A DNA stretch of 39,041 nt from Beroe ovata. Lineage: Eukaryota; Ctenophora; Nuda; Beroida; Beroidae. The notes under the pieces are model-generated. The model was not told the origin of the DNA, ran no database searches, and worked only from the letters and a program-made list of their open reading frames with translations. The stretch spans positions 1 through 39,041 of the forward strand of contig CAMPET010000375.1 in NCBI GenBank assembly GCA_946803715.1, given 5' to 3'. Positions 1 through 12,800 of the stretch are shown piece after piece (positions within the stretch are counted from its first letter, which is position 1; each line of letters starts with the position of its first letter). A program made the position numbers and the translations under genes.

Positions 1-60
1 GATAAGGGGTTATGGCGGCCACTAACTCGGGATTGTCGTGAAATTTTGGTTGTCCGAGTT
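1..60 (-). repeat. Partial monomer of dispersed ~159-bp repeat
   Basis: The first 60 bases are the reverse complement of a sequence found again at 35874-36182 and 38161-38238. Shared words are ACTCGGACAACC and TTAGTGGCCGCCATAAC. The copy is cut by the window edge and lies in an intron or flank of PSMD7. Confidence 0.75.
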
Positions 61-207
61 TCTAATGCTGAAATATATAGAGATTTTGGGTTGGTCACTC
101 CCGGATACCCTGCTACCATGTGTCTATTAGCATAGTTTTTCAGCCCTCATATCCCCCGTATATGATGCCCCACATACAGGTTTTCTCTGACCCCTAATCA
201 TGTTTAG

Positions 208-1120
208 GTCCACGACGATGGAACCCCCACCACCAAGACATTTGACCATGTGAAGAGTGAGATTGGAGCGGAAGAGGCGGAGGAAGTGGGAGTGGAACAT
301 CTGCTCAGAGATATCAAGGATACAACTGTGGGGACGCTCTCACAGCACCTCACCACCCAGGTAGAGTAGGGAGGGAGATTATTAACACAAGTTACGATAA
401 GGGGGAGGGATTATGGGGGATTCTAGATGGTGAGATGGCGTCAACATCAAGAAAACCCGTTCCCGTGACAGATAAAGAGATAAGCACATAGGTTGCGAGT
501 AAGGTCACTTGTAACAATTTATCTTCCCGTGCCACATTAGCTCATAGGTTGCGCGTGAGGTCACTAGTAACAATTAATCAACTATCCCCACACTTTTCCT
601 CCTTTATTTTATTCCCTCTCTCTTCCACCGCAGGTGGCAGCACTGAAATCCCTGCAAAGCAAGCTGCACGACATCAGCAGGTACCTTACCCAGGTTACAG
701 ATGGGAAGCTCCCTGTCAATCATCCCATCATCTACCAGTTGCAAGATGTGTTCAACCTCCTGCCCAACCTGAATGTTCCCGATCTTATGAAGGTAACGAG
801 GAGTACGAGTAGCTCAGGGGAAAAGGGGGTTGTGAAGGAGATCTTAGACCACTCTCGCTCTTTTCATCTTAGTTTCCCGCCACTTATTTTTAACCTCTCT
901 CTCACCAACGATTCCTGTCTCTCACATTCATATTCACACTTTCTCCGCAGGCGTTTACAGTGAAGACAAACGATCAGAATCTGGTGATGTATACAGCATC
1001 CATAATCCGGGCTGTGATAGCACTCCACTCCCTCATTAACAACAAGACAACCAACTGTGCCGCTGAGAAGGAGGGAAGCAAGAAGGTACTAGTTTGTGTG
1101 CCTGTGTGTGTGTATGTGTA

Positions 1121-1172
<52 letters not shown>

Positions 1173-1176
1173 NATT

Positions 1177-1230
<54 letters not shown>

Positions 1231-1524
1231 TGTATGTGTGTGTATGTGTGTGAAGGTACTTATGTTTCAAGGGGTGTAAGCGAGGTATATAGAGGTTCAA
1301 TCAGGGAAAGGATGGCCTCCACACCGAGCCAGGGGGAATCAAGGGGATTCCGGGGCTCACTCGCAGTGTCACGAGTGACTGCGAGTGTAAGTGTTCTCGG
1401 TGTCGATGGAGAGAGAATTGCTGTGATGACGTCATCTCTACAGGTGGAAGTAGAGAAAGAGGACAAGGAAGAAAAAGAGAAGGATACGAAGGAGGATTCC
1501 AATAAGAAGGAAGTGAAGTCATAG
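208..1524 (+). CDS. PSMD7: 26S proteasome non-ATPase regulatory subunit 7 (Rpn8), 3' part
   Basis: Rpn8 is the catalytically inactive MPN-domain partner of the deubiquitinase Rpn11 in the lid of the 26S proteasome. Four exons are visible: 208-360, 634-792, 951-1085 and 1444-1524. All have GT-AG borders and all are phase 0. The first reads [14 protein letters not shown] and continues through [19 protein letters not shown], nearly the human PSMD7 sequence as I remember it. The second ends [17 protein letters not shown]. The third holds KTNDQ and ALHSLINNK. The last is a Lys/Glu-rich tail ending EVKS and a TAG stop, the charged tail typical of this subunit. The N-terminal MPN domain lies outside the window, so the gene is partial only because of the window edge. 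The last intron carries a long TG microsatellite. Confidence 0.95.
1096..1256 (+). repeat. (TG)n microsatellite in PSMD7 intron
   Basis: A nearly pure TG tract of about 150 bases lies in the last PSMD7 intron, with one ambiguous base at 1173. It makes long artefactual open frames on both strands (Cys-Val and Thr-His repeats). Confidence 0.97.
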
Positions 1525-2188
1525 GTTGTCCACCCTGTGATTGATAACTCAGCGAACTGGTTTATATATCAGCTGTGGTAATATGCTAAAATCGGGACAT
1601 GTGATTGTCCTACAAAAAAGATCAAACTACCCCTCAACCGTTTATTGTCTTCAAGATAAAGTGTCTCAACATGTGCGACACATCACTATTTGGCAGTTAG
1701 TTTACCTGATATAAGTTACTTGCTGTAGCATATTTTTTTCTTGCCTAGCGTGAGAGAAGCAGCAATATTATTTCTGGTGTGAATTGTATTTGTACATAGA
1801 TACTACAATTCGAGAATAACATGTCTCTGATTTGTGAGAAACCTGCTATTTTGATACTATCAATACCCATCCACAGTTCCTCCTTACCCTCTAGAAATTC
1901 CAGACTTCCTCGTACAACTCCTCTTCCTCTACTACTCTTTCCTCTAGTACTCTTTCTCTTCACCTCTATCACCCCTCTTCCCTCCCCCCTCTTCAAAACA
2001 CCCGTCGTTCCCGACTCTCTCGACAAGTATCTCACTCTCCCCTCACAAGTCCCTTGTCTCCTCCTTCTCCAGTAACTCCCTTACCCACTTTGTCACCACC
2101 CTCCCTCATACCGGGTATCACTATGTTACCATGGTAACACTATGTTACCATGGAAAGACCATGTTACCACCCTCCCTTTTTCTAGTTC
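1525..2188. other. Intergenic spacer, PSMD7 to LYRM7
   Basis: No coding exon was seen. The stretch 1860-2080 is strongly C/T-rich on the + strand. A perfect 14-bp palindrome lies at 2125-2138, 51 bases before the LYRM7 start. Confidence 0.6.
2125..2138. promoter_or_regulatory. GTTACCATGGTAAC palindrome, X-box-like
   Basis: A perfect 14-base palindrome of the form GTNRCC..RGYAAC, the pattern recognised by RFX factors. It sits 51 bases upstream of the LYRM7 ATG and is followed by half-sites at 2144 and 2159. It could be a promoter element, but similar palindromes recur inside introns elsewhere in the window, so it may be only a dispersed repeat. Confidence 0.35.
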
Positions 2189-2584
2189 ATGTCGTGTACC
2201 CGTGCCCGTGTGCTCGGCTCATACCGGGCTCTTTTGAAAGCGGGCCACGTTGCGTTCAACAACAACTACCCCGCATTCACAGACTACAAGAAAGCAGTGA
2301 GAACAGAGTTTATGTTGCAGGCAGATGAGACTGATGTCGAGATAGTGGAGAAGTTGATCAAGCGTGCCCATCAGGTGTCTCTGTGTGACTTTGTCACCAT
2401 GACAACACTATGAAATGTTGTCATGGCAACACTATGAAATGTTACCATGACAACTTAGTTCGTAATAAGCGTGATTCTGCAGGTCGCATCTGAAGTGAGG
2501 ACTCACATCGTCCCGATACACCGAGTAGACGATACGAAGTACAGGGTGGAGTTCGAGGATAGACATTTCGAGGACCAGAAATGA
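2189..2584 (+). CDS. LYRM7: Complex III assembly factor LYRM7 (MZM1-like LYR protein)
   Basis: LYRM7/MZM1 is a mitochondrial matrix chaperone that holds the Rieske iron-sulfur protein before it enters respiratory complex III. Two exons, 2189-2374 and 2483-2584, join in phase 0 to give 95 residues, close to the human length of 104. The start MSCTRARVLGSYRALLKAG carries an SYR variant of the LYR tripeptide at residues 11-13, followed by the usual Arg and Phe (R38, F41). The segment EVRTHIVPIHRVDDTKYRV matches in spacing the conserved LYRM7 C-terminal region (human [20 protein letters not shown]). The ATG at 2189 gives the expected N-terminal length. I am confident of the LYR family; the LYRM7 subtype rests on the C-terminal half. 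Confidence 0.85.
2392..2454. repeat. Three X-box-like palindromes in the LYRM7 intron
   Basis: Inside the 108-base intron are GTCACCATGACAAC (2393-2406), GTTGTCATGGCAAC (2417-2430) and GTTACCATGACAAC (2441-2454). They are separated by repeats of ACTATGAAAT and together form a short imperfect tandem repeat of about 24 bases. Confidence 0.7.
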
Positions 2585-2926
2585 GGACCAGGACCAGAAA
2601 TGATGCCCTAGTGGGGAAAATAAGTCCCCTTCTGAGTGGTAATGAATATTCTGACGTCACGGTGACGAGATGTGAAGAAGGGATGATGAAGTTCTCGTTA
2701 TTTTGTGATGTTATCAGATGTTTGTACTCGAATTGATGTATAAATGATTTGTATTGTTACAAATCTGTGCTTGAGTATTCCTTGGAACACCAGTATTGAA
2801 CTCGACTTCACAGTTATATTCGACTGAGATCGCACGATTGATATTTCTAGTTAATACTTTACTCCATCTAAGTTTGATTATTGTTTGCAACACCCCAACA
2901 TGACCTTCCTCCTCTTGACAATAGGA
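2585..2926. other. Spacer between LYRM7 and the calcium-sensor gene
   Basis: No exon, RNA gene or clear promoter motif was seen. It must hold the LYRM7 3' UTR and the 5' UTR of the next gene. Confidence 0.5.
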
Positions 2927-3627
2927 ATGGGTAATCAGCCGACGAAACTTCAGCCCCAAGTCATCGCAGACCTCACGGAAAACACGAGCTTCTCAAAACC
3001 CGAGCTCGAGCAATGGTACAAGGGATTCTTGGCAGACTGCCCGGATGGAATCTTGACGAAGGAGCAGTTCAAGGGAATTTACACGAGAACATTCCCTAAC
3101 GGAGACGCAGATGTGTTTGCTGAGCATGCGTTCAGGACTTTTGATAGGAATCACAATGGAACTATTGATTTTAGGGAGTTCATCACTGCGCTCAGTATTA
3201 CCTGTAGAGGAACTTTTGAGGAGAGATTGGCATGGGCGTTTGATCTGTATGATGTAGATGGGAATGGGTGAGTGACTTCACTTTGGGTTTGGACACAGTC
3301 ATTTCATGACAGTATTCCATTCCCGAGACCACGCCATTCTTCATCCTTGACACCACATTTAAAGACTGGCGCCACTCAACTCTTGACACCACTTCACTCA
3401 GGTATATATCTCGAAGTGAGGTTCTAGAGATAGTTCGAGCAATATACAAGCTCGTGAAACACACAAAGATGATGCCTGAGGATGAACAAACACCCGAGAT
3501 GAGGGTGGAGAAGATTTTCAGAGAGATGGACCGGGACTCTGACAACAAGTTGTCTCTGGATGAATTTGTGGAGGGAGCGAAGAGAGATCCGACAATCATC
3601 AGGATCATAGATAACCCGGTGTTTTGA
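2927..3627 (+). CDS. Neuronal calcium sensor (neurocalcin/hippocalcin-like)
   Basis: This is a visinin-like EF-hand protein: a myristoyl switch that moves to membranes on Ca2+ binding, used in animals to tune receptor signalling and trafficking. Exons 2927-3267 and 3402-3627 join through a split Gly codon to give 188 residues, close to the 190-193 of the family. The protein starts MGNQ, giving Gly-2 for N-myristoylation. EF1 is degenerate with the diagnostic CPDG (38-41). EF2 (D73-E84, [12 protein letters not shown]), EF3 (D109-E120, DVDGNGYISRSE) and EF4 (D157-E168, [12 protein letters not shown]) all keep calcium ligands. An upstream in-frame ATG (2900) would remove the myristoyl site, so 2927 is preferred. 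Which vertebrate paralogue it corresponds to cannot be said. The C-terminal end, IIDNPVF, is shorter than in hippocalcin. Confidence 0.93.
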
Positions 3628-4063
3628 AATTGTGTGTGTGTGTGTGTCTCTCTCTGTGTGTGAGAGACAGTGTGTGTGAGAGACAGTGTGTGGAGCTGGA
3701 CTCTTCGATCTATAAATTTGATTTTGAATTTTCTCATCATTATCTTATCATTTCACGACTTATGGAATTTCGTTTTAATTTTTGTTTTAATACTCACATT
3801 TGAGACCGTTGATTAAATAGTCAAATAGTTAAGAGTTGAATATTGTATACTGTTCATATATTTGAATTATTTGAGGTTAACCATTTTTGCAGGATTAGAT
3901 TTTTTTGAAATTATTGAGTGTGTTTTGACATTTTGTGACTTTTTGAAAGCGGTCGATATTTCATTGCTTCATCTCATCGAAACCTCATTCAAGTTTTCAT
4001 GATTAACATCTAACTCTGTTCCAGAGTTAGAAATAACACCAAATCCCAACTAGGTGTGAGACC
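3628..4063. other. Spacer with TG microsatellite, sensor gene to WRAP53
   Basis: It begins with an imperfect TG/GAGA repeat (about 3630-3692) in the presumed 3' UTR, followed by AT-rich DNA with a possible ATTAAA polyadenylation signal near 3812. No coding exon was seen. Confidence 0.5.
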
Positions 4064-6406
4064 ATGTTACCAGTGAAGCTGGATCTCTCCCTCACTCGGT
4101 TCTCTGATGACGTCACTCCGTTACATTCCTCCACTCAGATCGCAACACCTGACACCAGTCCCTCGAAAACTGACACCACCCCCTCAAAAACTGACACCAG
4201 TCCCTCAAAAACTGATACCAGTCCGTTGAAAACTGAGGCTATCCCTTCTGAAACTGACACCACACTCACGGAGGTCAGTCCCTCTAAAGCTGACGTCAGT
4301 CCGTCTAAACCTGTGTCATCACGTAGAGTGCCTTATGACGTCACTAAATCAGCGAGGTACAAAAACAGTTTATCAGCACTGCTGAGCGCAATGAGTGATA
4401 ATGATAATGCTGATGCCACTGTCAGCAAAACCAGTGATGTCCGTGACAACAATCAGAAGGGCGCTGCTCCAAATCTTGCAAATAGGACGTCTACCATCAG
4501 TGGAAATGGTAATGCTGAAGTGAGTGCAATTTCCACTTCCACAAACCCCTATCTAGCACAGTGGAAGCAGAACAGTCAGAGCAGTGAAAAGGTGAAGAGG
4601 AAGTCACGTGGTATAGCAAGTAGTAGGTTAGAGTCGTTACAGGAGCGGTCTGGTCGGCAGAATGATATGTCAACCACAGAGTGTGGTACAACCACAGAGT
4701 GCGGCACAACAGCTGGTGGGTGGGCTACGACCACAGCTGGTGAGAGTGGTACAACCTCAGTAGTAGAGTGTGGTACGACCACTGGTAACAAGTCAGCCGC
4801 AACCCCTCATAATGACGATTCAAAAACTGTTCCTTGTTCAGTAACCCCTCGACCTGCCTCTAAACGACCATGTATCAAAGCACCCGTTCTGAAAAAGACG
4901 ACCACAACGCTCTTCTCCCACACCCCCAACAACTATCTGAAGGGTTGTTTGTGGTCGCCTGATGGGTTGTCACTGCTCACATCATCCAGAGACAAACAAG
5001 TGAGGATCTTCAATGTTCCAGATCTCTCGTCCACCGCTGAACAGACGCCTGTGGGTAAGTGGGGGGAAACTCCCAGATCTTCTCCACTTCAGTTTCTAAT
5101 ACTCACAGATTTTCGGCTTCTTGATACAGAATACCAATTGATTATTGTAGGGCTGCTTGAAGACAGTTTAGAGGATGCTGGAATATTCTTCTCTGAATAG
5201 AATTAACATAATCCCACTCTCAGCCAAACACTCGACTGCGAACATCGTGTACGATTACACATGGAACCCAAGAGTAGACCACATGTCTGCAAACAACTGT
5301 AATTTCCTGGTGTCATGTAAAGACAGTCCAATACAAGCAGTGAATAGTTTCACTGGGCAGACCATCGCATCTTACACAGCCTTCAATGCGGTAATTGACA
5401 CCTTATGACACCCTTCAATCTGGACACTCCTTTCTTGACTTCAAAATGTGACACACAAAATCCATCTCAGATGGAAGTGCTCATCTCGGCATTCTCTGTT
5501 TGCTACATCTCCACCAACTCCATTGTTGGTGGTTACTGTAAACATGTGAGAGTGTTTGATCAGAATAGACCAGGCAAAGAGTCGACTAGCGTGACTGTGG
5601 GTGATTTGCTTCATCAGAATAACAACAGTATTGTCTCGACACTAGCTCCACATCCTAGCATACCGGGTGAGTGTGGGAATTGTGCGGGAAATTGAAATTG
5701 AATTGAAAAGACGTTGAAATGAGTTTATCACAATCACTCCATTTGTAATGGAAGATTACAATAATAATATATCACTCAGCTGAAAACATCTGTACAATGT
5801 GTATATTTCAGACATGTTCGCAGCTGGCTGCTATAACTCTACAGTTGCACTTTATTCCACTAAAATGGACGGTGCACTAATGTCCTTTGCCGGTCCTCAA
5901 CATGGCGTTACACAAGTCAAGTTTAGCAGTGACGGTCAGTTACAGAATTCATCATAGATTCTGAGGAAATCGTAAATTCTTACTAATTTTACTCCTTACA
6001 CTGGTTAGAGATCAATTTCGGAATTTACACAACAGGATCGAAACTGTATTGCGGTAGCAGAATGGAAAGTGAGATCTACAGTTTCGACACGCGAAACACT
6101 GGCGAAATCCTACACACATACACACGTGACGTACAAACCAACCAACGCATACAATTCGATATTGACACATCAGAGTCACTGCTAGTCACAGGCAATCATG
6201 ACGGAGCAGTGACTCTGTTTGATCTGTGCAGTGACGAGAATGTCAAGTTCACTGCACACACAGATACAGTGAACGGGGTGTCACTGCACCCATATTGGGG
6301 TATCCTGGCTACAGTGTCGGGACGCAGACACTTCCACATTGGGGATGAGGAGTGTGAGGAGAATTCCCTCAAAATTTGGTCGCTTGAGGACCGAATTGTT
6401 TCGTGA
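4064..6406 (+). CDS. WRAP53: Telomerase Cajal body protein 1 (WRAP53/TCAB1)
   Basis: TCAB1 is a WD40 protein that binds the CAB box of scaRNAs and telomerase RNA and delivers them to Cajal bodies. Five exons (4064-5054, 5224-5390, 5471-5666, 5812-5934, 6009-6406) keep frame throughout and give 624 residues (human 548). The first about 280 residues are low complexity, including a 7-residue tandem repeat (DTSPSKT-like) in residues 30-70. The WD40 region starts near residue 285 (YLKGCLWSPDGLSLLTSSRD) and includes IVYDYTW, KDSPIQAVNSFTG, VRVFDQNRPGK, ACGSY-like AAGCYNSTVALYS, TTNQRIQFDIDTSESLLVTG and NGVSLHPYWGILATVSGRR. The last two closely follow human TTNQRIYFDLD and NGVSLHPSLPLLATASGQR. The first exon is unusually long, and its start depends on the ATG at 4064. 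Confidence 0.93.
4140..4265 (+). repeat. Coding 21-bp tandem repeat in WRAP53 exon 1
   Basis: A roughly 21-bp unit (GACACCAGTCCCTCAAAAACT) is repeated about five times in frame and codes for DTSPSKT-like heptads. The unit contains the TGACACCA seed that also builds noncoding minisatellites at 20080-20230 and 21539-21664. Confidence 0.85.
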
Positions 6407-6805
6407 GAATAACGTTAGAATAACGATCATCCGAAAAAATTTTTGATCAAATCTGTAAATTTTGGCCCGGTCGCAGTAGAAATATTTTGTTTCTGTGCGG
6501 CGCGAAGGTTTGCACTCTAACAGTACCAATTTCACGTATGTTTATTTGCGCGCGAATTTAGATTTGAGTTTTAATTCTCATGCTTTGTGATTAAGTAATG
6601 AAAAGGCGGGTAGTTTTGGTCTTAGCTGTTGATTTTACTCTTGATCCAAGTCTTAGGTAGCTGATTCTTGTGTAAAGTGGTGTCAAGGGAAACTGGTGTC
6701 AATGTGAAGTGGTGTCTGAGTTTATGGTGTCAGTGAAATCGTACCATGATAATCTAAAACACTTACTTCATCATAGCATCGAGAATGTAGCGAACATCAG
6801 GAACA
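6407..6805. other. Spacer between WRAP53 and symplekin
   Basis: No exon was seen. At 6676-6745 four TGGTGTC words occur in a row (GTGGTGTCAAGG, CTGGTGTCAATG, GTGGTGTCTGAG, ATGGTGTCAGTG): the reverse complement of the TGACACCA seed, here just upstream of symplekin. Confidence 0.55.
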
Positions 6806-9800
6806 ATGTCAACAGAAGATCAAATCATCAAGCTCCTTAACCAGGTTATACAAAACTTGATTCATTTTTCTGAAGAAATCACACTCCGATTAAAGAACAT
6901 TTACTCTGAGGAACATTTAGTCATTTTCCCATCATCCCCATCAGGCAAGTTTGAGCGATAACTCGGGCAAGTTGCAATGTCTGAGGAACGTGCAGGAACT
7001 CCTTATCAACAAGGATCCGGTACTTCTGGACAACATGTTACTGGAGATCATACAGTTTCACAGGGACACAAGTGCAGATGTGAGGAAATTTGTCCTAGGT
7101 AAATGAGCTTATCGAGATCTACCAAATTCATTGAGGCAAAAATTCGTTCATTTTTAACGATGGACCGCACTCGATTGATGATATGGAATATCGTCAACTC
7201 ACGGAACGCACTTCACAGGTTTCATAGAGGAAGTGTGTAGGAAGGACATGTTACTACTCCCCAAGTGTATTGACACAATTGTAACTCTGCTATCAGACCC
7301 TAATCTACAAGTGGAGAGGAGAGTCATCCAGGTCAAAACTTACAATTGTCGGATTGTTCGTTAAAACTGACAGAGCTTTGCCAAATAGGATATAGACCTT
7401 TGTCGGTTGGCGGTATTTTTTACAGTGTCGGAATCAAACAAATCCATGAGTTTTCACAATGAACTCACTAATATCTCAGGTGATCACAGCACTCTATCGA
7501 GACATGTTGCTGTGGCAGATTCCACAGAAGAAAGTAGCTCAAGACATGACGGAAGCGTGGGTGCATCTCTCCCACCTAAAAGGTGTGTCACGTGATCAAT
7601 ATCTCTTCCCAGAGCACTTTTGACTGTGAAAATTTGGAACCATGCCAAATCGCACCATTTACTTTTTCCAGGTTTTATTTTGGAAGCTCTAGAAGCAGAG
7701 AATGAGGTGATCAGAACGCACGCTATAAAGTTTATTGAGGTTCTGGTCCTCTGTCAGAGTACGCATCCTAATCCACCTGAAGATGGATCAGAGGTTAGTG
7801 ATTCTGGCTTGAAAATAATAAATTTAGGTCTGAAAATGGCAAGTTTCAGATCGAACCATGAAGAGCTCTAAAACTCCCCTAACCCACACCCCCCTAAAAA
7901 CTGACCTATAAAAATTGCCTAACCCCCCCCCTTGTCAGGTGTGTATAAACCTGGTCCCCGCCGACCACGTGACCCTAGACTCCTCCTCACTCAAAGCAGA
8001 GGGAGGGGTCGCATTCCAGTCCCTGGTCAACTTCACTACCACACAGACTGTAACTCCCATGAACCTCATGACCAGTTTGGGAAGTTTGACTAACGTTGCT
8101 AAACAGCGGCCCAATTATCTCGGTCCAGTTGTTCAGGTAGTGATTGCATATTGAAGTGATTTTCTATTCAGTTTCATTTGGGGAGGTAACAGTACGCTCG
8201 TCGCCACTTCCGGGAGAATATTTTCNGTCTCTGCACGCTAACCTCCCGCCCACCCTGAGCAAATCCCAAGTGTCGAGTGTGCGGAAACAGTTGAAGCTGT
8301 ACGCCACCACCCTCTTCAAGATAGCCAGCCCTCTCACAACCAGACTCGCCGGTCTTCTCAGTGATCTGGGAGCGTCCTCGGCAGGTGCGAAAATATTGTC
8401 TGAAATTAGGATATTCTGACATGGATTTGTCAGAGAATTCACGGAAATATTCACTCGTTGTTTGCTCCCTAGAAATTGAAAGAATTCGACCGAGGGAGCC
8501 GGGAGAATCTAATAAACGACTGTCTGACGAAGTGGACAACAACAAACACAAGAGTAAACGGAAGGTGTGTTCTCTCATTTAAACCCACTAACAATTTCAA
8601 ATGTGTTACGTTGAAGTTGTTCCGGGAACATCAAACACGATTAAGTTGAGTAGCTCCCCCTTATCTCCCTCATCTCTCTCTCAGAAAATGGACGATGAAG
8701 AAGATGATGATGACAGAGCTGCTCCAGCTCCCGAGCAGGGATCTGAGAAACTGGCCACTGTCATCGCTGAGAAGCTGGTGAGACACCGGTTGCTATGGCA
8801 ACACTGGTTACTATGACAGCTCTCTCTATATTCGGTCATGCCCATTTTCACGTATTGCTCGTGAGTCCACCCTCTTCTCAGACACCAGGCATGGCCACCG
8901 AACTGGTTCTCATCGGTCTCCTTGGACTCCCTGACTCCATACCGCCACATTTCAACAGTGCATACACTCCTATAGCTGCTGCAGGTAGGGTACAATACAT
9001 ATGGGGAGTGAGGGAGAGAGTGGGGACAGTGAAATAGTGCTCATGAGAAAGTCAATCATAGATACAGTGAGATAGAGTGGAGTCATGAATGATTTTTACC
9101 AAATTAATCATAATTCAAATCCGCAGACCGCGTAACTCTCTCATCTCAGGAACCCCAACCCAAATCCTGCATCTTGCTCGCATGCTGGCGGCTCAGATAT
9201 CAGCTCACATCGGAATAACTGTGGCTGTACCCGAGGCTACTGTCCCACAGAGTGATGTCAAGGCGAAGAATCCCAAGTATGGAGAGTTGTTGCTGCGATC
9301 ACTTGTCACGATCACAAACTGCGATCAGATGTTACAATCAGATGTTACGATCGGTTTCCACCACTGATTGCCTCCTCCCAGGTTACAGTCGATAGAGGAT
9401 GAGGTTCATGCCAAGATAACAGAACAAATGATCACCAAACACTTCAATTTGGACGGTGACGAGGCGGGGAAGCCTGCTGCTAGGAAGAACATTAAACCTT
9501 TCAACATTGACGATGTAAGACTCAATAACGATTCAAGGGAGCGAGATATGCGCAAAATTTCATCGTAGATCTATTCAGCGTTCAAAAATACCTAGGAAGA
9601 GATGGTATTTTCATAAAAATCCAACAAAAATTTTTCTTCGAATTCCTCATCTGAGAATCCGTAGAAAGTGAAGTGAGTGATTCCACACTTTTGTACTACG
9701 TTTTTGAAGGTCTCTAATGACTACTTTTGTGGCACTTATGACACTAATTTTCGACCAAATCATCTCCCCTACTCTCACACTCCAAATATAAGCCCTCCTG

Positions 9801-12800
9801 ACGATCAGGAAGAGTTCGTACTTGCCGTGAAGCCACGCCCAAATGGCAATTTCAAACCCGTGGGAAGCTATCACTCAAAAACACGAAAATCAATGGGACA
9901 CACAAAAACGGCTGAAATCAATGTTGCCGAAAACATACTAGAAATAGGTGTTTCTAGCCTAGTTTTTGACGTAGAATCCGAATCTGGAGGAATTTTTGGG
10001 CTAGCTAATCGGAAAACGGGTGAAAATTCCAATTCCTCATGAGACTTCATTGTTGAAGTCGCGTGACAGACAGCTCCTCAGGGAAACAAAATAGAGCCAA
10101 AATTCAATCGGGAATCGATTCAGCGTCCAAAATTACCCAAGAAACCATAGTATTTGCATAAAAATCCAACAAAAAAATTTCTTCGAATTTCTGATCTGAT
10201 AATCGGTACAAAGTGAAGTGAGTGACTCCACACTTTTATACTACGTTTTTGAAGGTCTCTAATGACAACTTTTCTGACACTTACGACACTAATTTTCAAC
10301 CAAATCATCTCCCCTACTCTCACACTACAAATATCAACCCTCCTGACGATCGTGAAGAGTTCGTACTCGCCGTGAAACCACGCCCAAATGGCAATTTCAA
10401 AACCGTGGGAAGCTTTCACTCAAAAACGCGAAAATCAATGGGACACACAAAAACGACTAAAATCAATTTTGCCGAAAACATACTAGAAATAGGTGTTTCT
10501 AGCCTACTTTTTGACGTAGAATCCGAATCTGGAGTAATTTTTGGGCTAGCTCATCGGGAAACGGGTGAAAATTCCAATTCCGTATGAGACTTGGGTGTTG
10601 AAGTCTCGTGACAGACAGCTCCTCAGGGAAGCAAAATAGAGCCAAAATTCAATTGGGAATCGATTCAGCGTCCAAAATTACCCTAGAAACCATGGTATTT
10701 GCATAACAATCCAACAAAAAAATTTCTTCGAATTTCTGATCTGATAATCGGTAGAAAGTGAAGTGAGTGACTCCACACTTTTATACTACGTTTTTGAAGG
10801 TCTCTAATGACAACTTTTCTGACACTTACGACACTAATTTTCAACCAAATCATCTCCCCTACTCTCACACTACAAATATCAACCCTCCTGACGATCGTGA
10901 AGAGTTCGTACTCGCCGTGAAACCACGCCCAAATGGCAATTTCAAAACCGTGGGAAGCTTTCACTCAAAAACGCGAAAATCAATGGGACACACAAAAACG
11001 ACTAAAATCAATTTTGCCGAAAACATACTAGAAATAGGTGTTTCTAGCCTACTTTTTGACGTAGAATCCGAATCTGGAGTAATTTTTGGGCTAGCTCATC
11101 GGGAAACGGGTGAAAATTCCAATTCCGTATGAGACTTGGGTGTTGAAGTCTCGTGACAGACAGCTCCTCAGGGAAGCAAAATAGAGCCAAAATTCAATTG
11201 GGAATCGATTCAGCGTCCAAAATTACCCTAGAAACCATGGTATTTGCATAACAATCCAACAAAAAAATTTCTTCGAATTTCTGATCTGATAATCGGTAGA
11301 AAGTGAAGTGAGTGACTCCACACTTTTATACTACGTTTTTGAAGGTCTCTAATGACAACTTTTCTGACACTTACGACACTAATTTTCAACCAAATCATCT
11401 CCCCTACTCTCACACTACAAATATCAACCCTCCTGACGATCGTGAAGAGTTCGTACTCGCCGTGAAACCACGCCCAAATGGCAATTTCAAAACCGTGGGA
11501 AGCTTTCACTCAAAAACGCGAAAATCAATGGGACACACAAAAACGACTAAAATCAATTTTGCCGAAAACATACTAGAAATAGGTGTTTCTAGCCTACTTT
11601 TTGACGTAGAATCCGAATCTGGAGTAATTTTTGGGCTAGCTCATCGGGAAACGGGTGAAAATTCCAATTCCGTATGAGACTTGGGTGTTGAAGTCTCGTG
11701 ACAGACAGCTCCTCAGGGAAGCAAAATAGAGCCAAAATTCAATTGGGAATCGATTCAGCGTCCAAAATTACCCTAGAAACCATGGTATTTGCATAACAAT
11801 CCAACAAAAAAATTTCTTCGAATTTCTGATCTGATAATCGGTAGAAAGTGAAGTGAGTGACTCCACACTTTTATACTACGTTTTTGAAGGTCTCTAATGA
11901 CAACTTTTCTGACACTTACGACACTAATTTTCAACCAAATCATCTCCCCTACTCTCACACTACAAATATCAACCCTCCTGACGATCGTGAAGAGTTCGTA
12001 CTCGCCGTGAAACCACGCCCAAATGGCAATTTCAAAACCGTGGGAAGCTTTCACTCAAAAACGCGAAAATCAATGGGACACACAAAAACGACTAAAATCA
12101 ATTTTGCCGAAAACATACTAGAAATAGGTGTTTCTAGCCTACTTTTTGACGTAGAATCCGAATCTGGAGTAATTTTTGGGCTAGCTCATCGGGAAACGGG
12201 TGAAAATTCCAATTCCGTATGAGACTTGGGTGTTGAAGTCTCGTGACAGACAGCTCCTCAGGGAAGCAAAATAGAGCCAAAATTCAATTGGGAATCGATT
12301 CAGCGTCCAAAATTACCCTAGAAACCATGGTATTTGCATAACAATCCAACAAAAAAATTTCTTCGAATTTCTGATCTGATAATCGGTAGAAAGTGAAGTG
12401 AGTGACTCCACACTTTTATACTACGTTTTTGAAGGTCTCTAATGACAACTTTTCTGACACTTACGACACTAATTTTCGACCAAATCATCTCCCCTACTCT
12501 CACACTACAAATATCAACCCTCCTGACGATCATGAAGAGTTCGTACTCGCCGTGAAACCACGCCCAAATGGCGATTTCAAAACCGTGGGAAGCAATCACC
12601 CAAAAACGCGAAAATCAATGGGACACACAAAAAGGGCTAAAATCAATTTTACCGAAAACATACTAGAAATAGGTGTTTCTAGCCTACTTTTTGACGTAGA
12701 ATCCGAATCTGGAGGAATTTTAGGCCTAGCTCATCGGGAACGGGAGAAAATTCCAATTCCTTATAAGACTTGATTGTTGAAGTCGCGTGACAGACAGCTC

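Noticed and set aside
960-1300. Long open frames of Cys-Val or Thr-His repeats on both strands
   Set aside because: They come from the TG microsatellite in a PSMD7 intron; only 951-1085 is exon.
3198-3740. 180-residue minus-strand frame opposite the calcium-sensor gene
   Set aside because: It overlaps the EF-hand exon and a CA repeat; the + strand reading is a complete known family.
9647-12599. Antisense frames of 75 to 99 codons within the 545-bp array as separate genes
   Set aside because: They repeat with the monomer, lack splice or start context and match no family; treated as part of the array.
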